Positions 37,212-46,442 of a stretch of 64,000 nucleotides of DNA are shown here, piece after piece. The notes under the pieces are model-generated. The model saw only the letters and a list, made by a program, of their open reading frames with translations. It made no database searches and was not told the origin of the DNA. The stretch comes from Leucobacter komagatae (GTDB lineage: Bacteria; Actinomycetota; Actinomycetes; Actinomycetales; Microbacteriaceae), in assembly GCF_000834055.1 (NCBI RefSeq), contig NZ_JXSQ01000014.1, positions 1 to 64,000 on the forward strand. Direction: 5' to 3'. A program made the position numbers and the translations under genes. Positions within the stretch are counted from its first letter, which is position 1, and each line of letters begins with the position of its first letter.

Positions 37212-38012
37212 TCAGCGTTTGCGCCAGTAGCCGCAGAACTTTACCTGAGCCTTCGGTACCGAGAGCTCGTTCACGAGGTGTTTGCGCCCGCCGCTCGCGA
37301 GGTGTTGCTCGCCGATGATGAACGCTTGGAATCCAGGGTCATCGAGGCCTTCTGAGCCAAGAGAGCGCAACGCGGCGAGCGCCTCCGCCCCTGGCCGTGA
37401 GGTCGCTGCCCGGGTTATCCAGTGCACGCGCACGCCGCTCGGGGCAGCGACGGGCTGCCGGTCGGAGGGGTCTGAGATTTCGATGATGGCGTCGCCTGTC
37501 GTGTCGGCGGGGAGGTCCCGAAGTACTCCGAGCACTGCCGGCAGAGCGGTCTCCTCTCCGGCGATGCGGACGTGCCGAGCGTTCTGCGCTGCAAAACCGC
37601 AGCCCTGGTCGATCAGCCCGACTGTCGCGCCGACGGGAAGCGACGCGGCCCAGGGGCCGGCGAAGCCCTCAGCGCCGTGTGCCACGAAGTCAATATCGAG
37701 CTCGCGCTGCTCGGGGCGGAAGTTGCGCACGGTGAGGCTGCGGATCACGGGCCGCGTCGCCTTCGGGAGCGTGAGGTAGCGGAGGTAGCCCTTCGTGTCG
37801 AAGCGGTCGGAGAGCTGGTCGAAGCGGGTGCCCTCGGCGATGGGGAGCGCAAGCCGCAGCCACTGGTCGAACCCGAGGTGGCGCCAGTCGGCGAGCGCGT
37901 CGCCGGTGACCGTGACCCGGACGAAGCTCTGCGAGATCCGCTCGGCGCGGCTGACTTCGGCGGTCACAAGGCCGGTCGTCGCGTGGTCTGCGCTGATGTT
38001 GGTCGACACCAT
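37212..38012 (-). CDS. Siderophore-interacting protein (ferric-siderophore reductase, SIP family)
   Basis: A 266-residue FAD/NAD(P)-type reductase. The N-terminal flavin domain has RVTVTGDAL, RYLTLPK, SLTVRNFRPEQRELDIDFVAHG and GPWAASLPVGATVGL. The C-terminal half has FIIGEQHLASGGRKHLVNEL and FCGYWRKR, the SIP ending. It releases iron from imported siderophores. AAAGAGC precedes the ATG at 38012. No convincing DtxR/IdeR box was found in the 228-bp upstream gap. Confidence 0.9.
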   Translation of the reverse strand: MVSTNISADHATTGLVTAEVSRAERISQSFVRVTVTGDALADWRHLGFDQWLRLALPIAEGTRFDQLSDRFDTKGYLRYLTLPKATRPVIRSLTVRNFRPEQRELDIDFVAHGAEGFAGPWAASLPVGATVGLIDQGCGFAAQNARHVRIAGEETALPAVLGVLRDLPADTTGDAIIEISDPSDRQPVAAPSGVRVHWITRAATSRPGAEALAALRSLGSEGLDDPGFQAFIIGEQHLASGGRKHLVNELSVPKAQVKFCGYWRKR

Positions 38013-38240
38013 TGGGGCTCTTTTCGCTCAGTGGGCTCTGCGGCTGGGAGTGGGGCTCGGGTGCGTGAAGCGGTGGGTGCTGTGGTGTTGCGGTGAGGCG
38101 CGCGAGCGGTGAAACTGGAGCAATCCCGGGGGAGGGGGAGGCCCAGTGTCGGTGCAAGCGGGTAGGTTCATCTCAGGCTAGATCGATTCATCTGATGATT
38201 CAAGGGGTGCGGGCCGGGTGTCCGTGGGGAAAGGGTGCAC

Positions 38241-38966
38241 ATGCTGCTGAATACGCTCCCGCTGCGGTGGGTGGAGGAGTCGGCGAATGCGCCTGCGGAT
38301 CGGGGCGTCTGGTTCGCTCAAATCCCGGCGGTGAAGCAGCTGCTGGACGAGGGCTTGACGTTTGGTGCGCTCACGGTGCTCGTCGGGGAGAACGGTGCGG
38401 GCAAGTCCACCATTGTCGAGGCGATTGCCGCTGCATACGGGTTGAACCCGGAGGGCGGAACCCACAATGCGCGCCACTCGACGGTCGTGAGCGAGTCCCC
38501 GCTCAACGAGCACCTGCAGCTCGCCCGCGGTGCCGGGTCATCGCGGAAGGGCGTGTTTCTTCGGGCAGAGACGATGCATGGGCATTTCGGTTATCTCCAC
38601 GCCATCGAGATGGAGGACGGTGGCCCGCGGGGCCTGCATAACTTCCAGAGTCATGGTGAGTCGTTCCTTGAGTTCGTGCAGGCGCGCGCATCGATGCCGG
38701 GCCTCTGGGTATTCGACGAGCCAGAGTCTGCGCTGTCGTTCACGAGCTCACTTGGGCTGCTCGCGCACATGGTGGCGATCGCCGAAAGTGGGGCGCAGGT
38801 CATCCTCTCGACGCACTCCCCGATCCTCGCGGCGGTGCCGGGTGCCGATATTTATGAGCTCGGGTCGTGGGGGATGCGCCGCAGCACCTACGACGATCTT
38901 GAGATGGTCGACAGCTGGCGGCGCTTCATGGCAGCGCCAGAGCGGTACCTCAGGCATCTCGAATAA
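38241..38966 (+). CDS. AAA ATPase, ABC-type predicted ATP-binding protein
   Basis: A 241-residue protein with Walker [10 protein letters not shown] (about residue 49), a glutamine-bearing middle, an ABC-like [12 protein letters not shown]alker B near residue 155 and a D-loop/H-loop stretch [11 protein letters not shown]. This is the OLD/RecF-like ATPase group (COG3910-like). No membrane partner is adjacent. AAAGGG lies five bases before the ATG; a GTG two codons earlier is possible. Role unknown. Confidence 0.8.
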   Translation: MLLNTLPLRWVEESANAPADRGVWFAQIPAVKQLLDEGLTFGALTVLVGENGAGKSTIVEAIAAAYGLNPEGGTHNARHSTVVSESPLNEHLQLARGAGSSRKGVFLRAETMHGHFGYLHAIEMEDGGPRGLHNFQSHGESFLEFVQARASMPGLWVFDEPESALSFTSSLGLLAHMVAIAESGAQVILSTHSPILAAVPGADIYELGSWGMRRSTYDDLEMVDSWRRFMAAPERYLRHLE

Positions 38967-39028
38967 TTGGGGCCCGCCACCCGCTGCGGCTTGGCGGTTG
39001 GGACTGGCGGGATTTGCGGTTTCGTTCT

Positions 39029-39055
39029 AAACTTGAGTCATATCCACTCAAGTTT
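39029..39055. promoter_or_regulatory. HAIR element (HspR operator) of clpB
   Basis: AAACTTGAGT and ACTCAAGTTT are perfect 10-bp arms around a 7-nt spacer; the core CTTGAGT-N7-ACTCAAG is exactly the HspR-associated inverted repeat. It covers the likely -10 (TCATAT, 39038-39043) with a -35 TTGCGG at 39014-39019. HspR with DnaK would repress the gene until heat shock. Confidence 0.9.
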
Positions 39056-39112
39056 GCGATTCCGGGTGAGAAGCACACGAGTCGCACAGCCCGCTCATCA
39101 CGAAAGGACATC

Positions 39113-41281
39113 ATGCAGGCAAACTGGCAGCCGGCCGCAGAAGAAGGCAAGGAAAGTGCGCTCGAGCAGTTCGGCGTGAACCTCACCGAGGTAGCCCGCT
39201 CGGGCAAACTCGATCCCGTGATCGGGCGCGACAGCGAGATCCGACGCGTGAGCCAGGTGCTCACCAGGCGCACGAAGAACAATCCCGTGCTCATTGGTGA
39301 GCCAGGCGTTGGTAAGACCGCCGTCGTCGAGGGGCTCGCACAGCGCATCGTCGCGGGCGACGTGGCCGAGTCGCTCAAGGGTAAGGAGCTCATCTCGCTC
39401 GATATCTCCGCGCTCATCGCCGGCGCGAAGTACCGCGGCGAGTTCGAGGAGCGCATGAAGGCTGTGCTCGCCGAGATCAAGGAATCCGACGGCAAGATCA
39501 TCACCTTCATCGATGAGCTGCACACGCTCATGGGTGCGGGCGGCGGTGAGTCCTCGGTCGCGGCCTCGCAGATGCTCAAGCCCATGCTCGCGCGCGGCGA
39601 GCTGCGCCTCATCGGGGCGACGACGCTCGACGAGTACCGCGAGTACATCGAGAAGGATGCGGCGCTCGAGCGGCGCTTCCAGCAGGTCTACGTTGGCGAG
39701 CCCTCGGTCGAGGACACGGTCGCGATCCTCCGCGGCCTCAAGGAGCGCTACGAGGCGCACCACAAGGTCACGATCGCAGACTCCGCGCTCGTCGCAGCCG
39801 CCTCGCTGTCGAACCGCTACATCACCGCCCGCCAGCTCCCAGATAAGGCGATCGACCTGATCGACGAGGCCGCGAGCAGGCTGCGCATGGAGATCGATTC
39901 CGCGCCGCTCGAAATCGACGAGCTGCGTCGCGCGGTCGACAGGCTCAAGCTCGAAGAGCTCGCACTGAAGAAGGAAAAGGACGAGGCCTCGAAGGAGCGC
40001 CTCGCGAAGCTCCGCGAGGATCTCGCCGAGAAGCAGACCGAGCTCGCAGGCCTCGAGGAGCGCTGGGAGAAGGAGCGCGCGACCCTGAACCGTGTCGGCG
40101 CGCTCCGCGAGAAGCTCGACCAGAAGCGCATGGACGCCGAGCGCGCGCAGCGCGAGGGCAACCTCGAGCGCGCCTCGAAGCTGCTGTACGGTGAGATCCC
40201 CGTCATCGAGAAGGAGCTCGCCGAGGCCGAGAACGCTGAGCTGCAGGGCACCACCGGCCCAGACGGCGAGCCGCGCATGGTGAACGAGCAGGTCACCGAC
40301 GAGGACATCGCCGGCGTGGTCGCCGCGTGGACCGGGATCCCCGTCGGCCGCCTCATGCAGGGGGAGACCGAGAAGCTGCTCGCGCTCGAGCGCGAGCTTG
40401 CGAAGCGCGTCGTTGGGCAGCAGGAGGCTGCTGAAGCCGTCGCCGACGCAGTGCGGCGCACGCGCGCAGGGATCGCGGATCCGAACCGCCCCACAGGCTC
40501 GTTCCTCTTCCTCGGCCCGACCGGCGTTGGAAAGACGGAGCTCGCGAAAGCGCTCGCCGAGTTCCTCTTCGATGATGAGCACGCGATGGTGCGCATCGAC
40601 ATGAGCGAGTACGGCGAGAAGCACTCGGTGTCCAGGCTCGTCGGTGCCCCTCCAGGGTACGTCGGCTACGAGCAGGGCGGACAGCTCACGGAGGCCGTGC
40701 GCAGGCGCCCCTACTCGGTCGTGCTGCTCGACGAGGTCGAGAAGGCCCACCCCGAGGTGTTCGACGTGCTGCTGCAGGTGCTCGACGACGGCCGACTCAC
40801 CGACGGTCAGGGGCGCACCGTGGACTTCCGCAACACGATCCTCATCCTCACCTCGAACCTCGGCAGCCAGTACCTCGTCGACCCCGACATGGCGTGGGCC
40901 GCCAAGGTTGACGCCGTGCACGAGACGGTGCGCCGCGCGTTCAAGCCCGAGTTCGTGAACCGGCTCGACGAGATCGTCATCTTCCACCCGCTCTCGGTCG
41001 AGGCGCTCGGCCAGATTGTCGAGATCTCGATCGATCGGCTCCAGGCCCGGCTTGCTGAGCGCAGGCTCACGCTCGCGGTTACTCCCGAGGCCAGGGCCTG
41101 GCTTGCACAGCGCGGCTACGACCCCGTGTACGGGGCGAGGCCGCTGCGCAGGCTCATGCAGCGGGAGATCGACGACAGGCTCGCGCGCGGCATCCTCGGC
41201 GGCGAGATTCGCGACGGCGACGTCGCCCGGATCGGCGTCGCCCCGGACGGCGAGGAGCTCGTGCTGCTGCCGGCCGGATAG
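39113..41281 (+). CDS. clpB: ClpB-type AAA+ disaggregase without N-terminal domain
   Basis: A 722-residue two-ring Hsp100. NBD1 begins almost at once ([13 protein letters not shown], Walker A GEPGVGKT near residue 68). The coiled-coil M-domain (about residues 265-390) is present, and NBD2 holds [26 protein letters not shown] and a C-terminal sensor-2 [10 protein letters not shown]. No IGF/IGL loop for ClpP binding was seen, so it is a disaggregase and not a protease subunit. The Clp-N domain (~150 residues) is missing: the start at 39113, with AAAGGA upstream, follows the HAIR directly. Refolds aggregates with DnaK. Confidence 0.92.
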   Translation: MQANWQPAAEEGKESALEQFGVNLTEVARSGKLDPVIGRDSEIRRVSQVLTRRTKNNPVLIGEPGVGKTAVVEGLAQRIVAGDVAESLKGKELISLDISALIAGAKYRGEFEERMKAVLAEIKESDGKIITFIDELHTLMGAGGGESSVAASQMLKPMLARGELRLIGATTLDEYREYIEKDAALERRFQQVYVGEPSVEDTVAILRGLKERYEAHHKVTIADSALVAAASLSNRYITARQLPDKAIDLIDEAASRLRMEIDSAPLEIDELRRAVDRLKLEELALKKEKDEASKERLAKLREDLAEKQTELAGLEERWEKERATLNRVGALREKLDQKRMDAERAQREGNLERASKLLYGEIPVIEKELAEAENAELQGTTGPDGEPRMVNEQVTDEDIAGVVAAWTGIPVGRLMQGETEKLLALERELAKRVVGQQEAAEAVADAVRRTRAGIADPNRPTGSFLFLGPTGVGKTELAKALAEFLFDDEHAMVRIDMSEYGEKHSVSRLVGAPPGYVGYEQGGQLTEAVRRRPYSVVLLDEVEKAHPEVFDVLLQVLDDGRLTDGQGRTVDFRNTILILTSNLGSQYLVDPDMAWAAKVDAVHETVRRAFKPEFVNRLDEIVIFHPLSVEALGQIVEISIDRLQARLAERRLTLAVTPEARAWLAQRGYDPVYGARPLRRLMQREIDDRLARGILGGEIRDGDVARIGVAPDGEELVLLPAG

Positions 41282-41290
41282 GTCGAGCTG

Positions 41291-41327
41291 GGGTGCCCGG
41301 AACATCACATGGGGTGGCCGGGCGCCC
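41291..41327 (+). terminator. Hairpin after clpB
   Basis: GGGTGCCCGG (41291-41300) and CCGGGCGCCC (41318-41327) form a 10-bp stem with one G-T pair and a 17-nt loop. No T tract. Confidence 0.45.
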
Positions 41328-41430
41328 CGCGCAGCCGACCGAACCGATCACCGAATATTCATCACAAAACGGTAACGGACTCCGGTAGGGTGGGTGCACC
41401 GCGTGACGCTGCGCGGCGTGAGGAGCACCA

Positions 41431-42339
41431 GTGATCCACCGAAAACTGCGCACAACCCCGGCGCCTGAACGCGCATTCGGGTGGCGCACCCCGCTCCTGT
41501 CAGGGGTGTTTGTGCTCGCGCTCACCGCAGCCCTTGGCTCCAACCCGTTCACCGCGAGCGCGAGCGCCCTGCAACTCCACGGCGCGCTCCACCGCAGCGA
41601 AACGTTCGGCATCATCTCGCACCGCGGGGCAGCCGCACTCGCGCCGGAGAACACGCTTGCCGCGATGCGCCTCGCATTCGAGCAGGGCGTCGATTTTGTT
41701 GAGGCCGATCTGCACCTCACCGCCGACGGAGTGCCGGTACTCATGCACGACCCGACCCTCGACCGCACCACAACAGGGGCGGGGCCGGTGTCTGCGCACT
41801 CGCTCGAGCAGCTGCGTGCGCTCGACGCAGGGTCCTGGTTTGGGCGGGACTTCGCGGGGGAGCCGATCCCAACGCTCGAGGAGTTTCTCGATGAGCTCGC
41901 GCCGACGAATAGTCGCGCACTCATCGAGCTCAAGGGATCCTGGAGCGACGAGCAGGTCGCGGGGGCCGTCGACATGCTGCGGGCACGGTACCTGGTCGAC
42001 CGGGTCGCCTTCGAATCGTTCGAACTCGAAAACCTCGAGCGGCTCGCAGTGCTGGCCCCCGAGTACGCGCGGGTGATGCTCACGCGCGAGTGGGACCAGC
42101 CAACGCTCGATACCGCAGCCGCGCTCAACGTCTCCGCGATCGGCGCGAGGAGCAAGGTGTTCGAGGCGGACCTTGGGCTGGTCGAGGCCGCACGGGTGCT
42201 GGGGATCGGGACGATGGTCTACACACTCAACACGGAGCAGCAGTGGCGACAGGCGCGCTCGCAGGGAATCGACCTCGTCATCACGGACGATCCTGTAGCA
42301 CTTGAAACATGGCGCGAAAATCTCAGCGGTGACGTGTAG
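41431..42339 (+). CDS. Secreted glycerophosphodiester phosphodiesterase
   Basis: A 302-residue protein with an N-terminal membrane/signal segment (TPLLSGVFVLALTAALG) and a GDPD barrel: SHRGAAALAPENTLAAM, VEADLHLTADGVPVLMHDPTLDRTT, ALIELKG and LVITDDPVA. It cleaves glycerophosphodiesters to glycerol 3-phosphate, probably from lipids or teichoic acids outside the membrane. GTG start preceded by GTGAGGAGCACCA. TAGGGT at 41386-41391 may be its -10. Confidence 0.9.
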   Translation: MIHRKLRTTPAPERAFGWRTPLLSGVFVLALTAALGSNPFTASASALQLHGALHRSETFGIISHRGAAALAPENTLAAMRLAFEQGVDFVEADLHLTADGVPVLMHDPTLDRTTTGAGPVSAHSLEQLRALDAGSWFGRDFAGEPIPTLEEFLDELAPTNSRALIELKGSWSDEQVAGAVDMLRARYLVDRVAFESFELENLERLAVLAPEYARVMLTREWDQPTLDTAAALNVSAIGARSKVFEADLGLVEAARVLGIGTMVYTLNTEQQWRQARSQGIDLVITDDPVALETWRENLSGDV

Positions 42340-42382
42340 CGTCGAAAGCGGTGCACACAGGCACCGCCGACGAAGGAGATAC

Positions 42383-43336
42383 ATGACGAAGAGCATACGT
42401 ATTGGTAACTCTGAGCTGGCAGTCGCGCCACTCTCACTCGGGGCAAATGTATTCGGATGGACGGCCGACCGCGACGCATCATTCGACGTGCTCGACGCTT
42501 TCGTCGCAGGTGGCGGCAACTTTGTCGACACCGCCGATGGCTACTCGGCGTGGGTCCCTGGGAACTCTGGTGGAGAGTCCGAGACGATCATCGGCGAATG
42601 GCTGACAGCCCGCGGCGCCCGCGACGGGATCACCATTGCCACAAAGGTATCCACGCACCCGCAGTTTGCCGGGCTCTCGGCCGTGAACGTCCGCGCGGCA
42701 GCTGACGCCTCGCTAGCTCGCCTCCAGGCCGAGCACATCGATCTCTACTACGCACACTTCGACGACGCAGAGACCCCGCTCGAGGAGACCGTCGCGGTGT
42801 TCTCCGAGCTCGTCGACGCCGGAAAGATCCGCGCCGTCGGCGTCTCGAACTACAGCGCCGAGCGCGTCGCAGAGTGGTTCCGCATCGCGCGCGAGGGCGG
42901 CTACCACCTGCCGGTGGCGCTGCAGCCCCACTACAACCTGCTCGAACGAGACTTCGAAACGAACGGCCTCCAGGCTGTCGCGGCGGCGGAAAACCTCTCG
43001 GTGTTCCCCTACTTCGGTCTCGCGAAGGGGTTCCTCGCAGGAAAGTACCGTGACGAGGCGGCGGCCGGCGCCGCCGACGCGAGCCCGCGCGCCGGCCAGG
43101 CGCTGGACTACCTCGACGATCGCGGGCGCCGCGTGCTCGCAGCGCTTGACACCATTGCCGAGGCGCACGGCGTCGAGGTCGCGACCGTGTCGCTTGCTTG
43201 GCTGCGCCTGCAGCCGACCATTGGCGCGCCCATTGCCAGCGCGCGCACAACAGCGCAGCTGCCTGCGCTCCTCGCCTCAGTGACGCTCGATCTCAGCGAA
43301 GACGAGGTCGCGGCGCTCACCGCAGCAGGCGCGTAG
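42383..43336 (+). CDS. Aldo/keto reductase
   Basis: A 317-residue TIM-barrel NADPH reductase. Motifs: FVDTADGYSAW (catalytic Asp/Tyr), ITIATKVSTHP (catalytic Lys), DLYYAHFDD (His), GVSNYSAERV and C-terminal APIASARTTAQL for the cofactor phosphate. Substrate unknown. AAGGAGATAC lies before the ATG at 42383, 43 bp after the phosphodiesterase. Confidence 0.92.
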   Translation: MTKSIRIGNSELAVAPLSLGANVFGWTADRDASFDVLDAFVAGGGNFVDTADGYSAWVPGNSGGESETIIGEWLTARGARDGITIATKVSTHPQFAGLSAVNVRAAADASLARLQAEHIDLYYAHFDDAETPLEETVAVFSELVDAGKIRAVGVSNYSAERVAEWFRIAREGGYHLPVALQPHYNLLERDFETNGLQAVAAAENLSVFPYFGLAKGFLAGKYRDEAAAGAADASPRAGQALDYLDDRGRRVLAALDTIAEAHGVEVATVSLAWLRLQPTIGAPIASARTTAQLPALLASVTLDLSEDEVAALTAAGA

Positions 43337-43341
43337 CCGCT

Positions 43342-43359
43342 CCGCACCGTGCGGTGCGG
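43342..43359. terminator. Hairpin between convergent genes
   Basis: CCGCACCG and CGGTGCGG form an 8-bp stem with a two-base loop between the AKR and upp genes. It could act on either strand; no T tract is present. Confidence 0.45.
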
Positions 43360-43371
43360 CCTGCCGAAAGG

Positions 43372-44004
43372 TTAGGCCGTGCCGTACAGCCGGTCGCCAG
43401 CGTCGCCGAGACCAGGGACGATGTACGCGTTCTCGTCGAGACCCTCGTCGAGCGCTCCGAGAACGAGCGTGACGTTGCGGTCTCCCGCAGCCTTCTGCAT
43501 CAGTTCGACGCCCTCCGGCGTGCCCAAGATACAGATCGCGGTGATGTCGTCTGCGCCGCGCGCAAACAGGAAATCGATCGCCGCGGCGAGCGAACCACCG
43601 GTCGCGAGCATCGGGTCGAGCACGAAGCACTGCCGCCCTGCGAGCGACTCGGGGAGGCGCTCAGCGTAGGTCGTCGGCTCAAGTGTTTCCTCGTCGCGGA
43701 CCATGCCGAGGAACCCTACCTCGGCGGTGGGAACGAGCGTCACCATGCCCTCGAGCATGCCGAGACCAGCGCGCAGGATCGGCACGATCAGCGGCAGCGG
43801 TTCGCTCAGGCGCACACCCGTGGTCTTTGCCACAGGCGTCTGAATCTCGATGGGGTCGACGCGCACCTCCCGTGTCGCCTCGTAGGCCAGGAGCGTCATG
43901 AGCTCCTCAACCAGGAGGCGGAAGGTCGGCTGCGGCGTCTTCACGTCGCGCAGCACCGTCAGTTTGTGTGTGATCAGTGGGTGATCTGCCACGAAGACTC
44001 GCAT
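43372..44004 (-). CDS. upp: Uracil phosphoribosyltransferase
   Basis: A 210-residue pyrimidine-salvage enzyme. It shows [21 protein letters not shown], the PRPP motif [12 protein letters not shown] and the uracil-site [16 protein letters not shown]. It makes UMP from uracil and PRPP. The ATG at 44004 has TAGAAT six bases before it on the minus strand and is probably translated from a leaderless mRNA. Confidence 0.97.
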   Translation of the reverse strand: MRVFVADHPLITHKLTVLRDVKTPQPTFRLLVEELMTLLAYEATREVRVDPIEIQTPVAKTTGVRLSEPLPLIVPILRAGLGMLEGMVTLVPTAEVGFLGMVRDEETLEPTTYAERLPESLAGRQCFVLDPMLATGGSLAAAIDFLFARGADDITAICILGTPEGVELMQKAAGDRNVTLVLGALDEGLDENAYIVPGLGDAGDRLYGTA

Positions 44005-44009
44005 ACGCC

Positions 44010-44016
44010 TATTCTA
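44010..44016. promoter_or_regulatory. Shared overlapping -10 boxes of upp and tadA
   Basis: TATTCT (44010-44015) is six bases before the tadA GTG; on the other strand TAGAAT (44016-44011) is six bases before the upp ATG. The two boxes overlap by five bases and the start codons are separated by only 17 bp. Confidence 0.6.
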
Positions 44017-44021
44017 TTGCC

Positions 44022-44495
44022 GTGAGCACCATCCCTCCATCACCAGACGAGCTTCGCGCTTTGGCGATCGCCATGGCGGAGGCGCAGCGCGCCTTCGAAG
44101 AGGGTGAGATCCCCGTCGGCGCGGTCGTGCTCGGCCCAGACGGTGGGGTGATCTCGACGGGAAGAAATGCCAGGGAAACGAGTGCGGATCCGACGGGACA
44201 CGCTGAGATCGTCGCGATCCGCGAGGCAGCTCGGCTGCGCAATGACCGCTTCCTCGATGGATGTACGCTCGTCGTGACGCTCGAGCCCTGTGTCATGTGC
44301 GCTGGCGTCATCCTCGCAGCTCGGCTACCCCGCGTGATCTTCGGCGCGTGGGACGAAAAAGCGGGGGCGGTCGGCAGCGTCTACGATCTGTTGCGCGACG
44401 GCCGCCTCCCGCACCCGGTCCCCGAGGTCGTCGCTGGAGTGCGCGCAGCCGAATGCGCTGCGCTCCTCGCCGACTTCTTTGCGACCCGCCGCTAG
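44022..44495 (+). CDS. tadA: tRNA-specific adenosine deaminase
   Basis: A 157-residue zinc deaminase. It has the HAE motif in TGHAEIVAI and PCVMCAG with the two zinc cysteines, plus a preceding NARETSAD segment and FGAWDEKAGAVGSV. It converts A34 of tRNA-Arg to inosine. GTG start, probably leaderless. The stop overlaps that of the convergent ABC ATPase gene in CTAG at 44492-44495. Confidence 0.94.
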   Translation: MSTIPPSPDELRALAIAMAEAQRAFEEGEIPVGAVVLGPDGGVISTGRNARETSADPTGHAEIVAIREAARLRNDRFLDGCTLVVTLEPCVMCAGVILAARLPRVIFGAWDEKAGAVGSVYDLLRDGRLPHPVPEVVAGVRAAECAALLADFFATRR

Positions 44496-45607
44496 CGGCG
44501 AATCTCGCGGGCGGCGACCGCGACCGGCTCGGCGGTGAACGCCACCGACACCCGCTCGCCAGGCACAAACACCGCCTCGGCGCCGTGCTGCGACGCGAGC
44601 GTCGTGCCATCAGCAAGCTGCACAATTGTCCGTCTGATCGACCCGAGGAAACCACTCGAGACCACGACGGCGCCCGCAAGGATTCCCGGCTGCTCAGCGG
44701 TCGCTGTGCCAGCGTGCGCCGCGGTGAGCCGCACGTGCTCCGGCCGCACGTAAGCCGTGACCGCGGCGGCCTCGGCCGTCAGGTCACTGGCGGCAAGCGC
44801 GGGGATCGCGACGCCGTGCACGCGCACGACCCTGCCGTCCGGGTGCGAGTCGAGCACACCGTCCACCCGATTCGATAGGCCGACGAAGTCAGCGATGAAC
44901 GGCGAAGCCGGGCGCCGGTAGAGTTCCTCGGGCGTGCCGAGCTGAGCGATCCTGCCTCCCTCCATGACCGCGACCCTGTCGGAGATCGCGAGGGCCTCCT
45001 CCTGGTCGTGAGTCACAAAGATCGTGCTGATGCCAAGCTCCGTTTGGATCGCGCGGATCTGCTCACGCAGCCGCACTCTGACCTTCGCGTCGAGCGCCGA
45101 GAGCGGCTCGTCCAGCAGCAGCGCCTGCGGCCGCGTCACCAGTGCGCGAGCGAGCGCCACACGCTGCTGCTGGCCGCCGGACAACTCGTGCGGGAACCGG
45201 TCGGCGAGGTGGCCGAGGCCGACAACCTCGAGCATCTCCGAGGCCCGCCGCGTACGCTCGCTGCGATCCACCCGGCGCATGTGCAACCCAAACTCGACAT
45301 TCTTCGTGACGGAGAGATGCGGAAAAAGTGAATACTGCTGGAAGACCATCCCGATGTCGCGGCGGTTCACCGGCACATCCGTAACATCCTCGGCGCCGAG
45401 CAGCACACGCCCCCCAGAGACCTGCTCGAGGCCAGCAACACAGCGGAGCGCCGTCGTCTTCCCGCACCCAGACGGGCCGAGCAAGCAGACGAGCTCGCCA
45501 GCGGCGAGCTCAAGGCTGAAGTCGCGCAGCACGGTCGTTGCGCCGTACGACTTTGTGACGCCCTGGAGGGTGACTGGCGAACCTGCGAGTACGGGGCTAG
45601 CGGCCAC
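44492..45607 (-). CDS. ABC transporter ATP-binding protein (iron/polyamine/phosphonate importer class)
   Basis: A 371-residue CUT/POPT-like ATPase: Walker A GPSGCGKTT, Q-loop VFQQYSLFPHLSV, signature LSGGQQQR, Walker B ALLLDEPLSALD, H-loop FVTHDQEEAL, then a TOBE-type C-terminal domain. GTG 45607 overlaps the permease end by 11 bp and has a near-perfect AAGGAGG, so it is preferred to longer frames. The exact ligand (iron, polyamine, 2-aminoethylphosphonate or thiamine) is not decided. Confidence 0.9.
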   Translation of the reverse strand: MAASPVLAGSPVTLQGVTKSYGATTVLRDFSLELAAGELVCLLGPSGCGKTTALRCVAGLEQVSGGRVLLGAEDVTDVPVNRRDIGMVFQQYSLFPHLSVTKNVEFGLHMRRVDRSERTRRASEMLEVVGLGHLADRFPHELSGGQQQRVALARALVTRPQALLLDEPLSALDAKVRVRLREQIRAIQTELGISTIFVTHDQEEALAISDRVAVMEGGRIAQLGTPEELYRRPASPFIADFVGLSNRVDGVLDSHPDGRVVRVHGVAIPALAASDLTAEAAAVTAYVRPEHVRLTAAHAGTATAEQPGILAGAVVVSSGFLGSIRRTIVQLADGTTLASQHGAEAVFVPGERVSVAFTAEPVAVAAREIRR

Positions 45608-46442
45608 GTGAGGCCTCCTTCGTTGAAGCGGTGCCGCGGCGGGTGCCACGGCGCTTGGGAGCGGCGTTCGTCGCGCTCACGATGAGGAGCAGCACAAACG
45701 CGCCGATGAGTGACAGAAGCGAAACGGCGACGGCGACAAACGGGTCCGACTGGGAGATCTGCAGCAGCGCGGTCTGCAGCGTCGTGCGATTCAAAAGCGA
45801 TGACACCGTGAACTCACCGAGCACGATCGCGATCGTGATGAGCGAGGCAGCGAGGAGGCCGCGGCGCACCCCTGGCGCGATCACCCGGAGCAGCACCGTC
45901 GGCCACGATGCGCCGAGCGACCGTGCGGCTTCCGCGCGGACCTTCGCGTCCATCCCGGTGAGGTCTGCGACGATCGCGCGGTAGGCAAACGGGAGCACGA
46001 GCACGCCGTAGGCCAGCGCGAGCGTCCACTCGCCCGACCCGACCGCCTGACCAATCCCGCGGTAGATGGGGGCAAAGCCGACGACAAGCACGATCGCAGG
46101 GATCGCGATCGGTAGGACCGTGACGAGGTCGAGCGCGCGGTGCAGACGCGGATACCGCAGATGCACGAGCACAACGGTCGGGAAGAACAGGAGCAACACA
46201 ATCGCGAGGGTGATCACCGCGAGCACGAGTGAGTTCTGAAGGCCGGTAAACAGCACCCGGTAGCTGCGCTCCTTCTCGGGATCAAAGAGCGACGCCCAGT
46301 GTCCGAGACCGTAGCCGCCTTCGACCGTGCGCAGGGTGAACTCGAGCATCGCAACGAGTGGCACGAGAAACACGACCCCGATCGCTGCGACAACGAGCCG
46401 CGCGACCGCCGGTGAGGGTCTACCCGGCACCCGCCCGCTCAT
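45597..46442 (-). CDS. ABC transporter permease (BPD, second)
   Basis: A 281-residue BPD-type permease with six helices and an EAA loop with EAARSLGASWPTVLLRVIAPG. It partners the other permease and the ATPase. The ATG at 46442 overlaps the upstream stop as ATGA and is preferred to an in-frame GTG nine bases earlier. Confidence 0.88.
   Translation of the reverse strand: MSGRVPGRPSPAVARLVVAAIGVVFLVPLVAMLEFTLRTVEGGYGLGHWASLFDPEKERSYRVLFTGLQNSLVLAVITLAIVLLLFFPTVVLVHLRYPRLHRALDLVTVLPIAIPAIVLVVGFAPIYRGIGQAVGSGEWTLALAYGVLVLPFAYRAIVADLTGMDAKVRAEAARSLGASWPTVLLRVIAPGVRRGLLAASLITIAIVLGEFTVSSLLNRTTLQTALLQISQSDPFVAVAVSLLSLIGAFVLLLIVSATNAAPKRRGTRRGTASTKEASRGR

Noticed and set aside
38160-38185. DtxR/IdeR iron box before the siderophore-interacting protein gene
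   Set aside because: Only the first half TAGGTT matches; the second half is too different to call an iron box.
39098-41308. Long 736-residue reading frame on the minus strand opposite clpB
   Set aside because: It is the antisense shadow of clpB, common in GC-rich codon usage; no start signal and no recognisable domain.
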